DNA from: Blastomonas natatoria
Lineage (GTDB): Bacteria > Pseudomonadota > Alphaproteobacteria > Sphingomonadales > Sphingomonadaceae
DNA: 64,000 nt
Assembly: GCF_003201955.1 (NCBI RefSeq)
Contig: NZ_QJJM01000018.1
Span: forward strand, 1 to 64,000
Direction: 5' to 3'
Both the position numbers and the translations under genes were made by a program. Position 1 is the stretch's first letter, and each line of letters starts with the position of its first letter. Under the pieces are notes generated by a model. The model did no database searches. It was not told the DNA's origin and worked only from the letters and a program-made list of their open reading frames with translations. Shown here one piece after another: positions 27,789 through 36,364 of the stretch.

Positions 27789-28157
27789 TCAAGCAAGAGG
27801 TGTGGGCGGCTCGGGCTCAGGGCCGATAATGCGGCCTGTCAACGTGGCGACAGGCCTTCGCGCTGGAACCCAGGCGTGCAACAACATCGGCTCTGTGATC
27901 GGCAGCAAAGGAACCAGCGCCACCGGCACAGCGCAGCCCATCTTCGCAACGCATTCGGGCGTCATGCCTTCACAGGGCTTTTCGGGCTTATCCGGTTGAG
28001 CCACCCCCATCATCTCGGCGCAGCCGGGGTCCATCGCGCCAGCATCAACGTTTTGATCAGCCCAGGTCAGGGGCATGCTGTTCGCGAACGCGGTTTCCTG
28101 GCCCAGGAGACCCAGCAAAGCTCCGACAAGCATGATCAAGGAGAAAAGCCGCCGCAC
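27789..28157 (-). CDS. Small exported Met/Cys protein upstream of the cus operon
   Basis: 122 residues from a GTG at 28157. Hydrophobic signal at residues 4-25 ending TAFA. The mature part contains DPGCAEMMG, KPCEGMTPECVAKMGCAV, a cluster of four cysteines and several methionines suited to bind Cu(I), then a hydrophobic stretch (VALVPLLPI). No named family is recognised. A TTGACA box with TATGAT 20 bases downstream (28161-28192) lies upstream but so close that its transcript might begin inside the first codons. The true start could therefore be the ATG at 28133, which would still leave much of the signal. Confidence 0.55.
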   Translation of the reverse strand: MRRLFSLIMLVGALLGLLGQETAFANSMPLTWADQNVDAGAMDPGCAEMMGVAQPDKPEKPCEGMTPECVAKMGCAVPVALVPLLPITEPMLLHAWVPARRPVATLTGRIIGPEPEPPTPLA

Positions 28158-28300
28158 ACGATCATAATCGGCGTGGATGCGAAACGTGTCAAATCTATTC
28201 GATCCTTTCTCTCAGTTTGCGAGTTAAACCCGCACATCCTCCTCCGGGCTGCTCACCGCTGCTTTGGCTGGCGGGAGACCTTGCGATCAGCGCCATCCGC

Positions 28301-29029
28301 TCAATGGTGGTCGTATAGCCCAAGGTTACGGATGTTGTTCCAACTGTCGGTGGTGTGGCATGCGGCACATTGATTGACCGGAGCGCGTTCCCTCGCAACG
28401 CGCTGAGAGACCATTTCGAAGTGCATCATGAAGTGACTGGGCGGTGCTTTGTGGCACTCGGCGCACTGGCCTGAGTTGACCGATGGGTGCCTGAAGGCGT
28501 CGATCTTCCAGTCGACCAGAGTATGGCAATCCTGGCAGTCCTTGCCGAATGAACCTTGATGCCGATCGCGCGCCGCATGGCAGCTTATACAATTGAGCGC
28601 GTCCGTGGTCTCTGCATGTGTTTTCGAGATGCGTACATCTCGGGTCCGAAGCGGACCGCGCCAAAGGTCTGGATCGAGCAAGGCCTCATGATCCATGCGA
28701 GCAAGGCTCGCGCCCCCGTCATGTTCAACATGACAGCTTGTGCACTCTTTCGCTTTGGCATGAAAGCGGGTCGACGCCTTGGTCCCGAAATCGGTTTGGA
28801 TGTGGCAGGTGATGCATTTCTGCGCCTCAACGCCTTGGTGCGGTGTGTGGCAGGTTTCGCAATTGCGCCGAAGCGAGGCGTGAGCGGGCGACAAAGGTCC
28901 AGGTTCAATCAGCGCGGTCCAACCTGCAATCGCGCGGCTTCCAGCGGAATGGGTCGTCAGCGGGACGATGACGACGAGCATCGCCAGTACCAGGGCATAT
29001 ATGCCGTAGAGGAGGCGCGCGCCATTCAC
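28301..29029 (-). CDS. Seven-haem c-type cytochrome, membrane-anchored
   Basis: 242 residues from a GTG that overlaps the stop of the upstream gene (GTGA). A single N-terminal helix (LLYGIYALVLAMLVVIVPL, residues 5-24) anchors it to the inner membrane. The rest is periplasmic and has seven CxxCH motifs: CETCH, CITCH, CTSCH, CISCH, CQDCH, CAECH and CAACH. It resembles doubled-CXXCH or cytochrome c3/c7-like electron carriers. No catalytic domain is visible, so it most likely wires electrons across the periplasm. It is the last gene of a three-gene overlapping set with the b-type-like protein and the flavin/2Fe-2S reductase, so electrons should flow NAD(P)H to flavin to iron-sulfur to haem b to haem c. 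The terminal acceptor is unknown. Confidence 0.85.
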   Translation of the reverse strand: MNGARLLYGIYALVLAMLVVIVPLTTHSAGSRAIAGWTALIEPGPLSPAHASLRRNCETCHTPHQGVEAQKCITCHIQTDFGTKASTRFHAKAKECTSCHVEHDGGASLARMDHEALLDPDLWRGPLRTRDVRISKTHAETTDALNCISCHAARDRHQGSFGKDCQDCHTLVDWKIDAFRHPSVNSGQCAECHKAPPSHFMMHFEMVSQRVARERAPVNQCAACHTTDSWNNIRNLGLYDHH

Positions 29030-29754
29030 AGCCAGCGAAACCCGAAGTAATAGCCAGCCCAGATGTGGAGCAGCAGCAGCGCATAGAGAAGTGTGCTGGT
29101 GACGACATGGATCGCTCGCCATCCCCCAAACAGGCCGGCAGCCGCGCGTTCGGCGCGCACGGCGTATTCGGCATCGGCAAGAGCCTCGGCACGTCGTCTG
29201 GCATCAGCGATATCGGCGAGCTCGAATTCGTCGGCCGGGGCGAACAAGAACCGCCAACCTTTGCTTTTCGGTCGACCTCCGCCTGCAATGGGCACGGCTC
29301 TTGCAAGATCCGCTTCGAGTCCCAACCGGAGCACTGCAAGTTCGGATGTACGGGCGCGGACGGCTCTTGTGATCTGGACCAGGAAATAACGACCGACAAA
29401 CCCGCTCCAGACGACCAGTATGACAGTGCCGGTCAGTGCGATGCCGAGCGGGCTCTCGAACTTGTGTGCCGCGTGGACAAGTGCGAGGATTGGCCCCGCC
29501 ACACCCGCATAGATGTGTATCGCCAGCAAAGTCCGCTTCTCGATCCTATGATCGAGCCATCGTCCAAAACGCCCAATACGCCGAGCGGCGACATGAACGA
29601 GAGGAAGGAGCATCAGTACCGCAGCCGCGATCCCGGTCAAGCTTCCCGCCAGACTGCCGGGAAAGCGCGGCGACGCATGAACCACGAAACCGAGTGGAAA
29701 GAGAAGCACGAAGGCTGCCGCCAAGGTCATCAAGATGTCGCCGCGCTCGCGCAT
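29026..29754 (-). CDS. Small b-type-cytochrome-like integral membrane protein
   Basis: 242 residues from the ATG at 29754, which overlaps the reductase stop (TGATG). Five membrane helices are predicted (about 9-27, 41-57, 77-95, 103-122 and 214-236). Histidines sit at helix positions fit for bis-His haem: His81, His95 and His98 in HIYAGVAGPILALVHAAH, and His217 and His231 in HVVTSTLLYALLLLHIW (numbers approximate). A cytoplasmic loop of about 85 charged residues lies between helices 4 and 5. The layout resembles a ferric-reductase-like or NapC-independent quinol/haem b module. Its place between a cytosolic reductase and a periplasmic multihaem cytochrome suggests it carries electrons across the membrane. 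Haem binding is inferred from histidine placement. Confidence 0.65.
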   Translation of the reverse strand: MRERGDILMTLAAAFVLLFPLGFVVHASPRFPGSLAGSLTGIAAAVLMLLPLVHVAARRIGRFGRWLDHRIEKRTLLAIHIYAGVAGPILALVHAAHKFESPLGIALTGTVILVVWSGFVGRYFLVQITRAVRARTSELAVLRLGLEADLARAVPIAGGGRPKSKGWRFLFAPADEFELADIADARRRAEALADAEYAVRAERAAAGLFGGWRAIHVVTSTLLYALLLLHIWAGYYFGFRWL

Positions 29755-31661
29755 CAAGCTTCCACCACCAAAGGACCTCGGGTGCAACGTGCCTGACAGG
29801 CGAGCACATAGCCTTGTGCCTTGTCGTCGGGGTCGAGACCGGTCTCGGTCTCCATCGCGGTTTCCCCTGCTAGCAGGCGGGTAACGCAAACCCCGCATTC
29901 GCCAACCCGACACGAATAGGGGATCTCAACACCGGCTGTTTCGGCAGCCTCGAGGATCGTCTCGTTGGTGTGGAGTGGCGCCGAAACGCCGGCTACCGAG
30001 AAGGTTACCGTTGTTGCCGCCAACCGTGCACGGGCCGACGCAACGGGCAGGGGTCCCGCCTGCGCGGCACTCTGCTCGCCAGGTTCGTCGATTGGCAGCG
30101 AAGCGGGTCCGAACGCCTCGCTGAATATCTGCGCCTCGGGCACCCCGATCTGCATCAGGATTTCGCGCATGGCGGCCATCATTGGCGGTGGCCCGCACAG
30201 ATGGATGCGCCGTCCGACGATTTCGGGAACCGCGCTTTCAAGCAACTCGCGGGTGATGTGTCCTTTGGGTCCATTCCAGACCGTTCCCGGCGATCGTTCC
30301 ATCGATGCAAAAACACTGAGATTGGGGTGGCGGCGCTCGAGCTGTTCGATCTCCTCCCGGAAGACAAATTCGTCGGTCGAGCGGGCTGCGTAGACGAAGA
30401 AAATCTCGCCGGGCCAGGCCGTATCGGTCAGGAAGCGCAGTACTGACATCATCGGCGTGATGCCGACGCCGCCGGCAATCAGAACGATGCTCTCAGCTTC
30501 GCTCCCGGTGAAGGTGAAACGGCCGAATGGTCCTGCAATTTGAACCCGGTCGCCGGTTGTGACGCTATCGTGCAGATGGCGTGAGACAGCGCCCTGCGTC
30601 TCGCGCTTGATGGTCAATTCAACATAGGCGCGCTGCGTCGGTGAAGAGGCGATCGTGTATGACCGCTTGGCTTTGGTGCCGTCCTCCTTCAATACCGCGA
30701 TTTGCAGGAACTGGCCGGGCAGGAAGTCGAAAGGAAGCCGATCGGAGCCTGGGAGCACCAGGCGGAAGGTCTTGACCGTCGGCGTTTCGTTGAAGATTTG
30801 GGCGACGCGCAGCTCGCCGCTCCAGGGGCGAGGTTTGCCCGTGGGGGCAAGACCAGAGAGGTCCGGGTGACGTGCCGACTTGCTTGTAGGGCCGGAGATG
30901 CGCGGGCTGGCGATAGCCTGGCCAGGGGCGATCGGCGACGGGCCTGCCAAGTCGGTCGCCGGCGCCGCGTGCGGGACCGGGACGACGAGTGCCCTGACAC
31001 GGCGTAGCCGCAGCATCTGCAGAGCTAACAGCGCTCCCAGTGCGAGCAGGGTGGCCGCCATGAACAGCCAATGTCCCGGCGTAAGGCCCCACAGCCGTCC
31101 TGCCATAGAAGCGTGTGTGTCGGCGGGCGTAAGCCCCGTTTCCAAGCGGAACCATTCGTTGGCGACGCTGGCGCCGCTTCTCTGTCCGTTGAGGACAGCA
31201 GTCGTGGCCGAGCCGCTTTCGATCAGCGCTGCTGCCTCGCGCAGCTGGGTTGCAATTTCGGTGCCGTCGGTCTCGCCGGGACCATGTGCTTTGCTTGTGA
31301 CTTCGCTCGCCAGGCGCAAACCGCGATGCACCCGCGCGTTCGCCTCGACGGCCGCGCGCTCGCGCGCCGGTCGGTCGAGTTCTGGAAATGCCAGCAACGC
31401 GGAATAAGTGCTGGTCTGCTTGCCCATTTGCATCTCGCCGCCCATCATCTCGTCCATGATCTTGGACATGGGGTTGGCGCCGGATGGGGCGGCAATAGGA
31501 GACGGTGAGACTGTCTGCGGCGCAGCATCCGATGTCGCGGCGCCACCGGGATGATGCGCGGCATGATCGTCGGCTGATTGCGCGGCTGCCGCCTGGCCGA
31601 TGATGGCGGCAGCCGCGATGAGGAAATGCCGCGCGAGGCGTTTCGTGAAGACGATACTCAT
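29754..31661 (-). CDS. Membrane-anchored FAD/NAD(P)H oxidoreductase with C-terminal 2Fe-2S ferredoxin and periplasmic head
   Basis: 635 residues in an unusual order. A signal or anchor (residues 1-27) is followed by a His/Met-bearing exported region of about 165 residues (HAAHHPGG, IMDEMMGGEMQMG) and a helix at about 196-217. The cytosolic part has a ferredoxin-NADP-reductase-like domain: RSYTIASSP for FAD (about 333), GGVGITPMMS (about 400) and CGPPPMMAAM (about 489) for NAD(P)H. A plant-type ferredoxin with CRVGECGVC and a distant CQARC cysteine (about 587-625) closes it. It should oxidise NAD(P)H in the cytosol and feed the adjacent membrane b-type protein. The periplasmic head with Met/His motifs is not part of ordinary phenol-hydroxylase-type reductases and may sense or bind copper. 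The start at 31661 has only a weak ribosome site. Confidence 0.8.
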   Translation of the reverse strand: MSIVFTKRLARHFLIAAAAIIGQAAAAQSADDHAAHHPGGAATSDAAPQTVSPSPIAAPSGANPMSKIMDEMMGGEMQMGKQTSTYSALLAFPELDRPARERAAVEANARVHRGLRLASEVTSKAHGPGETDGTEIATQLREAAALIESGSATTAVLNGQRSGASVANEWFRLETGLTPADTHASMAGRLWGLTPGHWLFMAATLLALGALLALQMLRLRRVRALVVPVPHAAPATDLAGPSPIAPGQAIASPRISGPTSKSARHPDLSGLAPTGKPRPWSGELRVAQIFNETPTVKTFRLVLPGSDRLPFDFLPGQFLQIAVLKEDGTKAKRSYTIASSPTQRAYVELTIKRETQGAVSRHLHDSVTTGDRVQIAGPFGRFTFTGSEAESIVLIAGGVGITPMMSVLRFLTDTAWPGEIFFVYAARSTDEFVFREEIEQLERRHPNLSVFASMERSPGTVWNGPKGHITRELLESAVPEIVGRRIHLCGPPPMMAAMREILMQIGVPEAQIFSEAFGPASLPIDEPGEQSAAQAGPLPVASARARLAATTVTFSVAGVSAPLHTNETILEAAETAGVEIPYSCRVGECGVCVTRLLAGETAMETETGLDPDDKAQGYVLACQARCTRGPLVVEA

Positions 31662-31686
31662 GTTGGCCTACGCCCGGCTGTTTCGC

Positions 31687-32028
31687 TTACATGTCGTTCA
31701 TCGGCATCGGGTCGGCCTTGTCCTTGGGCGGAGCGTCGGTGGCGGCCTTGCTTCCCATGCCTTTCATCCCCGGACCATGCGAAGCAGCCGGCCCCATCTG
31801 ATCGTGGGGCATGGAGCCATCCTTCATCGAATCGTGCATGGCTTGGCCCTCGTTCATCTGATCGTGCATTTCGCGTGCAATTTCTGACGGGTCGTCTTCT
31901 GGAGTGCTGGTATCGGTCTTGGTGGCAGCGACGTTGTCGGCCTCTGATGCCGGGCTACAGGCACCCAGCGCTGCGGTAATCGCGAGCGCCGATACGAGCG
32001 GGGCCCATTTGGGGCTAAGCAAAGCCAT
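31687..32028 (-). CDS. Met/His-rich lipoprotein
   Basis: 113 residues; AAGGAACG precedes the ATG. The signal ends at a lipobox (LGACSP). The mature chain is low-complexity and rich in Met, His and Asp: REMHDQMNEG, AMHDSMKDGSMPHDQMG, GPGMKGMG and PMPMNDM. Such MxxH/HxxM tracts bind Cu(I) or Cu(II) in periplasmic copper-resistance proteins. It lies 25 bases upstream of the reductase gene on the same strand, so it should head the four-gene electron-transfer operon. No catalytic domain is present; a copper buffer or delivery role is inferred. Confidence 0.65.
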   Translation of the reverse strand: MALLSPKWAPLVSALAITAALGACSPASEADNVAATKTDTSTPEDDPSEIAREMHDQMNEGQAMHDSMKDGSMPHDQMGPAASHGPGMKGMGSKAATDAPPKDKADPMPMNDM

Positions 32029-32114
32029 GATCGTTCCTTTCTTCTGAATGAAATTTCTCTATCAGGCAGCGCTGGCTGGCCAAGGCCGTGCGCGGGAGAC
32101 GTCTTGCGAGGAGG

Positions 32115-32573
32115 TCAGCTAGCAACCTGTTGAGGGGGGTTTTCGGACCACTGCTTGAGCTGGCGACGGGATTGCGGATGGGCGATATACCCGAGGATCG
32201 GGCAGTCACTGACAGGCACATCCACAGGACAATCCGCGACCAGCTGAGCAAGAGCTCTTTTGATTCTCCGGAGCTGAGAAAGCTTGTCCGACAGACTGCG
32301 GATCTTCTTTTCTGTGAGTTCGACAACCTCGGCAGCAGACTTGGCCTGAGAGTGCCGCAACGATAGCAGCAGCACGATCTCGCTCAGTGTAAACCCGAGC
32401 AGCTGCGCGGTCTTGATGAAGTTGACCCGTTCTACATCGTCGCGCCCATAGATGCGATAGCCGGAGGCCGTCCGGTCGGGTTCGGGCAAAAGACCAGAGC
32501 GCTCATAATAGCGGATGGTGTCGCGCCGCACGCCACATGCTGAAGCCAGCGCCCCGATGGTGTAACCTTGCAT
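32115..32573 (-). CDS. MerR-family regulator, CueR-like metal site
   Basis: 152 residues. The N-terminal winged helix-turn-helix is typical (YTIGALASACGVRRDTIRYYERSGLLPEP), followed by the dimerisation coiled coil (about 80-115). The C-terminal loop ADCPVDVPVSDCPIL gives two cysteines eight residues apart. At the position that is Cys in ZntR-type zinc sensors the coil has Ser, as in CueR-type monovalent copper sensors. It lies downstream of a small exported-protein gene and 86 bases upstream of the Met/His lipoprotein operon. A promoter of MerR geometry with a dyad stands in front of the small gene (33192-33223), so autoregulation is likely. The metal, Cu(I)/Ag(I), is inferred. Confidence 0.82.
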   Translation of the reverse strand: MQGYTIGALASACGVRRDTIRYYERSGLLPEPDRTASGYRIYGRDDVERVNFIKTAQLLGFTLSEIVLLLSLRHSQAKSAAEVVELTEKKIRSLSDKLSQLRRIKRALAQLVADCPVDVPVSDCPILGYIAHPQSRRQLKQWSENPPQQVAS

Positions 32574-32695
32574 TTGCGGCTCCTTTCAGATGGGTTCGCT
32601 TGTTCCCAGACCCGTAGGCATCGTCTCATTGGGGCCATGCATCCATCTTGGGCTGGAGCGGGGCAGCCGCCGGCCTGCGTTGCCCCGCTCACTGC

Positions 32696-33046
32696 TCATT
32701 TGCGGCTGAGCTCGACGATGTCGTGCTCCTTGAGCTTGCCGTCGGTCACCTGCGTGCGAGCAAAATGATCATCGATGATCTCGGTGATCTTGACCTCGCC
32801 AACCTTCACCCGCTTGTAACTCGTCTGCTCGGGTCTGTGCGCGTGCCGGTACTCAACCCGGTAAACATCCAGAACCTGACCGGTCTGCGCGCCGTCGGCC
32901 TTGCCGATGCAGATCACCGGGCCCGTATCCTCCATCGCGACGACGTGCCCGCGCATGAAAAAGCTATGCTCCATGCCCTGGGCGATCAACGGTGAAGCGC
33001 TGATCAGCGCGGCGCCGATCAGCAAGGATGCGAAAATTTTCTTCAT
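32696..33046 (-). CDS. Small periplasmic protein under a MerR-type promoter
   Basis: 116 residues with a clear signal peptide (MKKIFASLLIGAALISASPLIAQ). The mature part begins GMEHSFFMRGHVVAME and continues with GPVICIGKADG, VYRVEYRHAHRPEQ and FARTQVTDG, a compact beta-rich fold. No named family is recognised. Met-His and His-x-His residues near the mature N-terminus and in the middle could bind metal. It is the first gene behind the MerR-type promoter and is followed by the merR gene itself, so it is probably induced by copper. Confidence 0.6.
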   Translation of the reverse strand: MKKIFASLLIGAALISASPLIAQGMEHSFFMRGHVVAMEDTGPVICIGKADGAQTGQVLDVYRVEYRHAHRPEQTSYKRVKVGEVKITEIIDDHFARTQVTDGKLKEHDIVELSRK

Positions 33047-33191
33047 ATCACGATGCTCCTACAAAAGGCCGCAGCCGCTGCCGCAGCCAGCGATCAAACT
33101 GTTAATCCTGCGCACAAAATCAGAAATTTATGCAGACATACTTCGGGACGAAAAGGCGCATGCTCCACGTCTGATCGCAGCACCGAACGGG

Positions 33192-33223
33192 CTTATGCAC
33201 CTTCGACCATGGTCCTAGGTCAA
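33192..33223 (-). promoter_or_regulatory. MerR-type promoter with dyad
   Basis: On the minus strand TTGACC (33218-33223) and CATAAG (33192-33197) are separated by 20 bases, the over-long spacer that MerR regulators correct. A 22-base inverted repeat (33199-33220, ACCT...AGGT ends, 18 of 22 symmetric positions) fills the spacer. It points at the small periplasmic gene and merR. The likely binder is the CueR-like protein encoded at 32115. Confidence 0.65.
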
Positions 33224-33356
33224 GGGAAATCTGGATCATTGATCTTCGTCAAAATGCGATCAGAAAAATCTGAAAAGCGACCATTGACCAGGGACCGTAG
33301 TCCGGAGCGTAGAACGCCAAACGACCTGACAAAGGTCTCAACTCATTTGGAGAAAA

Positions 33357-33692
33357 ATGATGTCGAACAACCATCTCGACTGCCTTGCCGCATGCAACGC
33401 CTGCGCAGATGCCTGCGATACTTGCACCGTCTCATGTCTCAGGTCAGATCAGGTTCAGGCCATGACGCGATGCATCGAGCTCACGCTCGATTGCGCAGCC
33501 CTTTGCCGCCTCGCGGCAAGCTTTATTGCGCGCAAAAGCAGCTTCGCCAAGCAGCTTTGTTCGCTCTGCGCGGAGGTATGCGAAAGCTGCGCCGCTGAAT
33601 GCGGACAACATGCTCATGATCACTGCCAGGCTTGTGCAGCTGCATGCCGCAAATGTGCCGAGGAATGCCGCAAGATGATCGCAGCTTCCTGA
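33357..33692 (+). CDS. Four-helix-bundle copper storage protein (Csp/DUF326)
   Basis: 111 residues, 17 of them cysteine, in repeated CxxxC and CxxC spacing along four helices: CLAACNACADACDTC, CAALC, CSLCAEVCESCAAEC and CQACAAACRKCAEEC. This is the DUF326/Csp pattern, in which the Cys-lined core of a four-helix bundle stores many Cu(I) ions. No signal peptide or Tat motif is present, so it is the cytosolic (Csp3-like) type. GGAG stands just upstream of two adjacent ATG codons; the second (33360) has the better spacing. It is transcribed alone toward a convergent copper ATPase and ends in a strong terminator. Confidence 0.88.
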   Translation: MMSNNHLDCLAACNACADACDTCTVSCLRSDQVQAMTRCIELTLDCAALCRLAASFIARKSSFAKQLCSLCAEVCESCAAECGQHAHDHCQACAAACRKCAEECRKMIAAS

Positions 33693-33699
33693 TCCAGCC

Positions 33700-33739
33700 G
33701 AGGTCGCCGTCGCTCGGTTACCCGGACAACGGCGACCTC
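33700..33739 (+). terminator. Terminator hairpin after the copper storage gene
   Basis: Perfect 11-base inverted repeat GAGGTCGCCGT/ACGGCGACCTC (33700-33710 and 33729-33739) with an 18-base loop, followed by ATTTACC. It starts eight bases after the stop codon and separates this gene from the convergent ATPase gene. Confidence 0.65.
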
Positions 33740-33888
33740 ATTTACCAACTACATAGATGAGCACCGAAGCGGCGCGACAAGCGGTCGCGCAGTCTGACTT
33801 CTTCTGGTTCCCGAGGCCAGAGATGTTTACATCCTGCACCGGCAGAAGTGCAAGAATCCTGGAATTCAGAAATCTGTCCTCGTAGAAG

Positions 33889-36234
33889 TCACAGAGAAAT
33901 CTGTCGAAGCCGCAACGAATTGCCGATCACGCTCACCGAAGACAGCGCCATGGCCGCAGCAGCAATGATGGGTGACAGCATGATCCCGAATACGGGATAG
34001 AGTATTCCCGCTGCCACCGGAATGCCTGCGACATTGTAGGCAAAGGCAAAGAACAGGTTTTGGCGGATGTTTTTCATGGTAGCATGGCTGAGGCGGCGAG
34101 CGCGCACAATCCCGGTCAGATCACCTCTCAGCAAGGTTACGCCGGCGCTCTCGATCGCGACATCGGTCCCCGAACCCATCGCGATACCCACATCTGCGGC
34201 CGCCAGTGCCGGTGCATCGTTTACTCCATCGCCGGCCATGGCGACGATGCGTCCTTCATCCCGCAGCCGTTTCACGATCGCGCTTTTCTGATCCGGTAGC
34301 ACATCGGCTTCAACATCCGCAATGCCGAGACGCCGGGCGATTGCTTCGGCGGTGACGCGATTGTCACCTGTCAGCATGATGACATGAATGCCTGCTTGAG
34401 CCAGAGCAAGGAGCGCTGCGGGCGTCGTCTGCTTGACCGGATCGGCGATGCCGATGGCGCCGGCAGCCTGGCCGTCGATGCCAAGAAAAATGGCTGTTGC
34501 GCCCTCACTGCGCAGGTCATCTGCGCGCTCCGCAAGGGCGCCCAGCTGGATGCCCTGTTCGCCAAGAAAACGAGCATTGCCCGCAACGAGGCTGCGGCCA
34601 TCGACCTGGCCGATGATGCCCTTGCCGACGGGTTGATCGACATTGGTCGGCTCGCTGATCGCGAGCCCTCTGATTTCGGCTTCGCGTACAATCGCCAACG
34701 CCAGCGGATGTTCACTACTGCGTTCAAGACTGGCGGCAAGGCGAAGAAGATCGTCCTCATCGAAGCCGCGAGCGGTTTCGATAGCAACGACAGCCGGCTT
34801 GCCTTCCGTCAGTGTTCCGGTCTTGTCGACCACCAGCGTGTCGATCTTCTCCATACGCTCGAGGGCTTCAGCGTTCTTGATCAGGATGCCGGCCTGCGCG
34901 CCGCGTCCGACGCCCACCATGATTGACATCGGCGTGGCCAGACCAAGCGCGCAGGGGCACGCAATGATCAAGACGGCCACGGCTGCGATCAGGCCGTAAC
35001 CCATAGCCGGCGAGGGTCCCATCAGCGACCAGGTGACGAAGGCTATGGCAGCGACTGCGATAACTGCAGGCACGAACCAACCAGAGACTGTGTCGGCAAG
35101 CCGCTGGATCGGTGCCCGGCTGCGCTGGGCATCGGCAACCATCTGCACAATGCGCGCAAGCATGGTATCGCGTCCGACCTTTTCAGCGCGCATGATCAGG
35201 CCCCCGGTCTGGTTGATTGTGCCACCGACCAGTTTAGCACCAGCTTCCTTGCTCACCGGCATCGACTCGCCGGTCACCATGGATTCGTCGATCGTGCTGC
35301 GGCCCTCGACGACCGCGCCATCGACGGGCACTTTTTCTCCCGGACGCACGCGCAACGTGTCGCCGACCAGGACCTGGTCCAGCGCAATCTCTTCATCGCT
35401 GCCATCATCGCGAACACGGCGAGCGAGCTTGGGGGAGAGATCGAGCAATGCACGAATCGCGCCGCTGGTCGTCTCCCGGGCCCGCAATTCAAGCAGCTGG
35501 CCAAGCAGGACGAGCACCGTGATAACCGCTGCGGCTTCGAAATAGACAGCAACCGAACCGTCATCGGAGCGAAACGCTGGCGGAAATATTCCCGGCACCA
35601 GAGAGGCGGCCATGCTGTAGATCCAGGCGACCCCGGTCCCCATGGCAATCAGCGTGAACATGTTGAGACTGCGACTTTTGATCGATGCCCAACCGCGCTC
35701 GAAAAATGGCCAGCCCGCCCACAAAACCACGGGTGTTGCCAGCACCATCTGGATCAGGTTTGCAAGGTTTCCGTCCAGAACATGACGCAGGCCTGTCATG
35801 TGCCCACCCATTTCGAGCGCGACCACCGGCAAGGCAAGCACGAGGCCGAACGCGAAGCGGCGCTTCATATCCTTGTATTCGTCCGATGGCCCATCGCTGA
35901 GGGTCGGGGTCATCGGCTCAAGCGCCATGCCGCAGATCGGGCAGCTTCCTGGGCCGGACTGCTGGATCTCCGGATGCATCGGACAAGTCCAGATTGCGCC
36001 TTTTGGAACGGGACTGGGCAGCTGGGGGGAATCGCTTATGTACCGGCCAGGATCGGCAGTGAACTTAGTAAGACAGCGCGCGCTGCAGAAATAGTGATGA
36101 ACGCCAGCATGGGTGAGGACATGCTTAGCGGTTTGCGGATCGACCTTCATCCCGCAGACCGGATCCGTTGCCATCTCCTCCAGGTGAGGCTGGTGGTCAT
36201 TCTCCCCGCGATGGCGATGCTGCGTCTCGGTCAT
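33889..36234 (-). CDS. Copper-exporting P1B-1 ATPase with YHS and heavy-metal-binding domains
   Basis: 781 residues from the ATG at 36234, which has AAGGAG seven bases upstream. The His-rich N-terminus is followed by a YHS domain ([10 protein letters not shown] and HYFCSARC, about 20-60). A heavy-metal-binding domain comes next ([10 protein letters not shown] and [11 protein letters not shown], about 80-110), in place of the usual CxxC HMA domains. The core is complete: TGES, CPCALG in helix 6 (about 426), DKTGT (about 471), HP of the nucleotide domain (SSEHPLA) and [12 protein letters not shown] defines subgroup P1B-1, which exports Cu(I) or Ag(I) from the cytosol; this YHS-HMBD form resembles SilP/CopA2 types. 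It has its own promoter region (36235-36364) and lies next to other copper genes. Confidence 0.92.
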   Translation of the reverse strand: MTETQHRHRGENDHQPHLEEMATDPVCGMKVDPQTAKHVLTHAGVHHYFCSARCLTKFTADPGRYISDSPQLPSPVPKGAIWTCPMHPEIQQSGPGSCPICGMALEPMTPTLSDGPSDEYKDMKRRFAFGLVLALPVVALEMGGHMTGLRHVLDGNLANLIQMVLATPVVLWAGWPFFERGWASIKSRSLNMFTLIAMGTGVAWIYSMAASLVPGIFPPAFRSDDGSVAVYFEAAAVITVLVLLGQLLELRARETTSGAIRALLDLSPKLARRVRDDGSDEEIALDQVLVGDTLRVRPGEKVPVDGAVVEGRSTIDESMVTGESMPVSKEAGAKLVGGTINQTGGLIMRAEKVGRDTMLARIVQMVADAQRSRAPIQRLADTVSGWFVPAVIAVAAIAFVTWSLMGPSPAMGYGLIAAVAVLIIACPCALGLATPMSIMVGVGRGAQAGILIKNAEALERMEKIDTLVVDKTGTLTEGKPAVVAIETARGFDEDDLLRLAASLERSSEHPLALAIVREAEIRGLAISEPTNVDQPVGKGIIGQVDGRSLVAGNARFLGEQGIQLGALAERADDLRSEGATAIFLGIDGQAAGAIGIADPVKQTTPAALLALAQAGIHVIMLTGDNRVTAEAIARRLGIADVEADVLPDQKSAIVKRLRDEGRIVAMAGDGVNDAPALAAADVGIAMGSGTDVAIESAGVTLLRGDLTGIVRARRLSHATMKNIRQNLFFAFAYNVAGIPVAAGILYPVFGIMLSPIIAAAAMALSSVSVIGNSLRLRQISL

Positions 36235-36364
36235 GTTCATGCTCCTTGGGTAGCCCATTGCACATGGCGATGTGGTTTCAGCCTTAGATCGAGAGGATAT
36301 GCGGCCCTCTTAAGGTTGTAAGGCCCGGCTGCGGCTCGAAAGCTCTGCGACTAAACGTCAGCGT

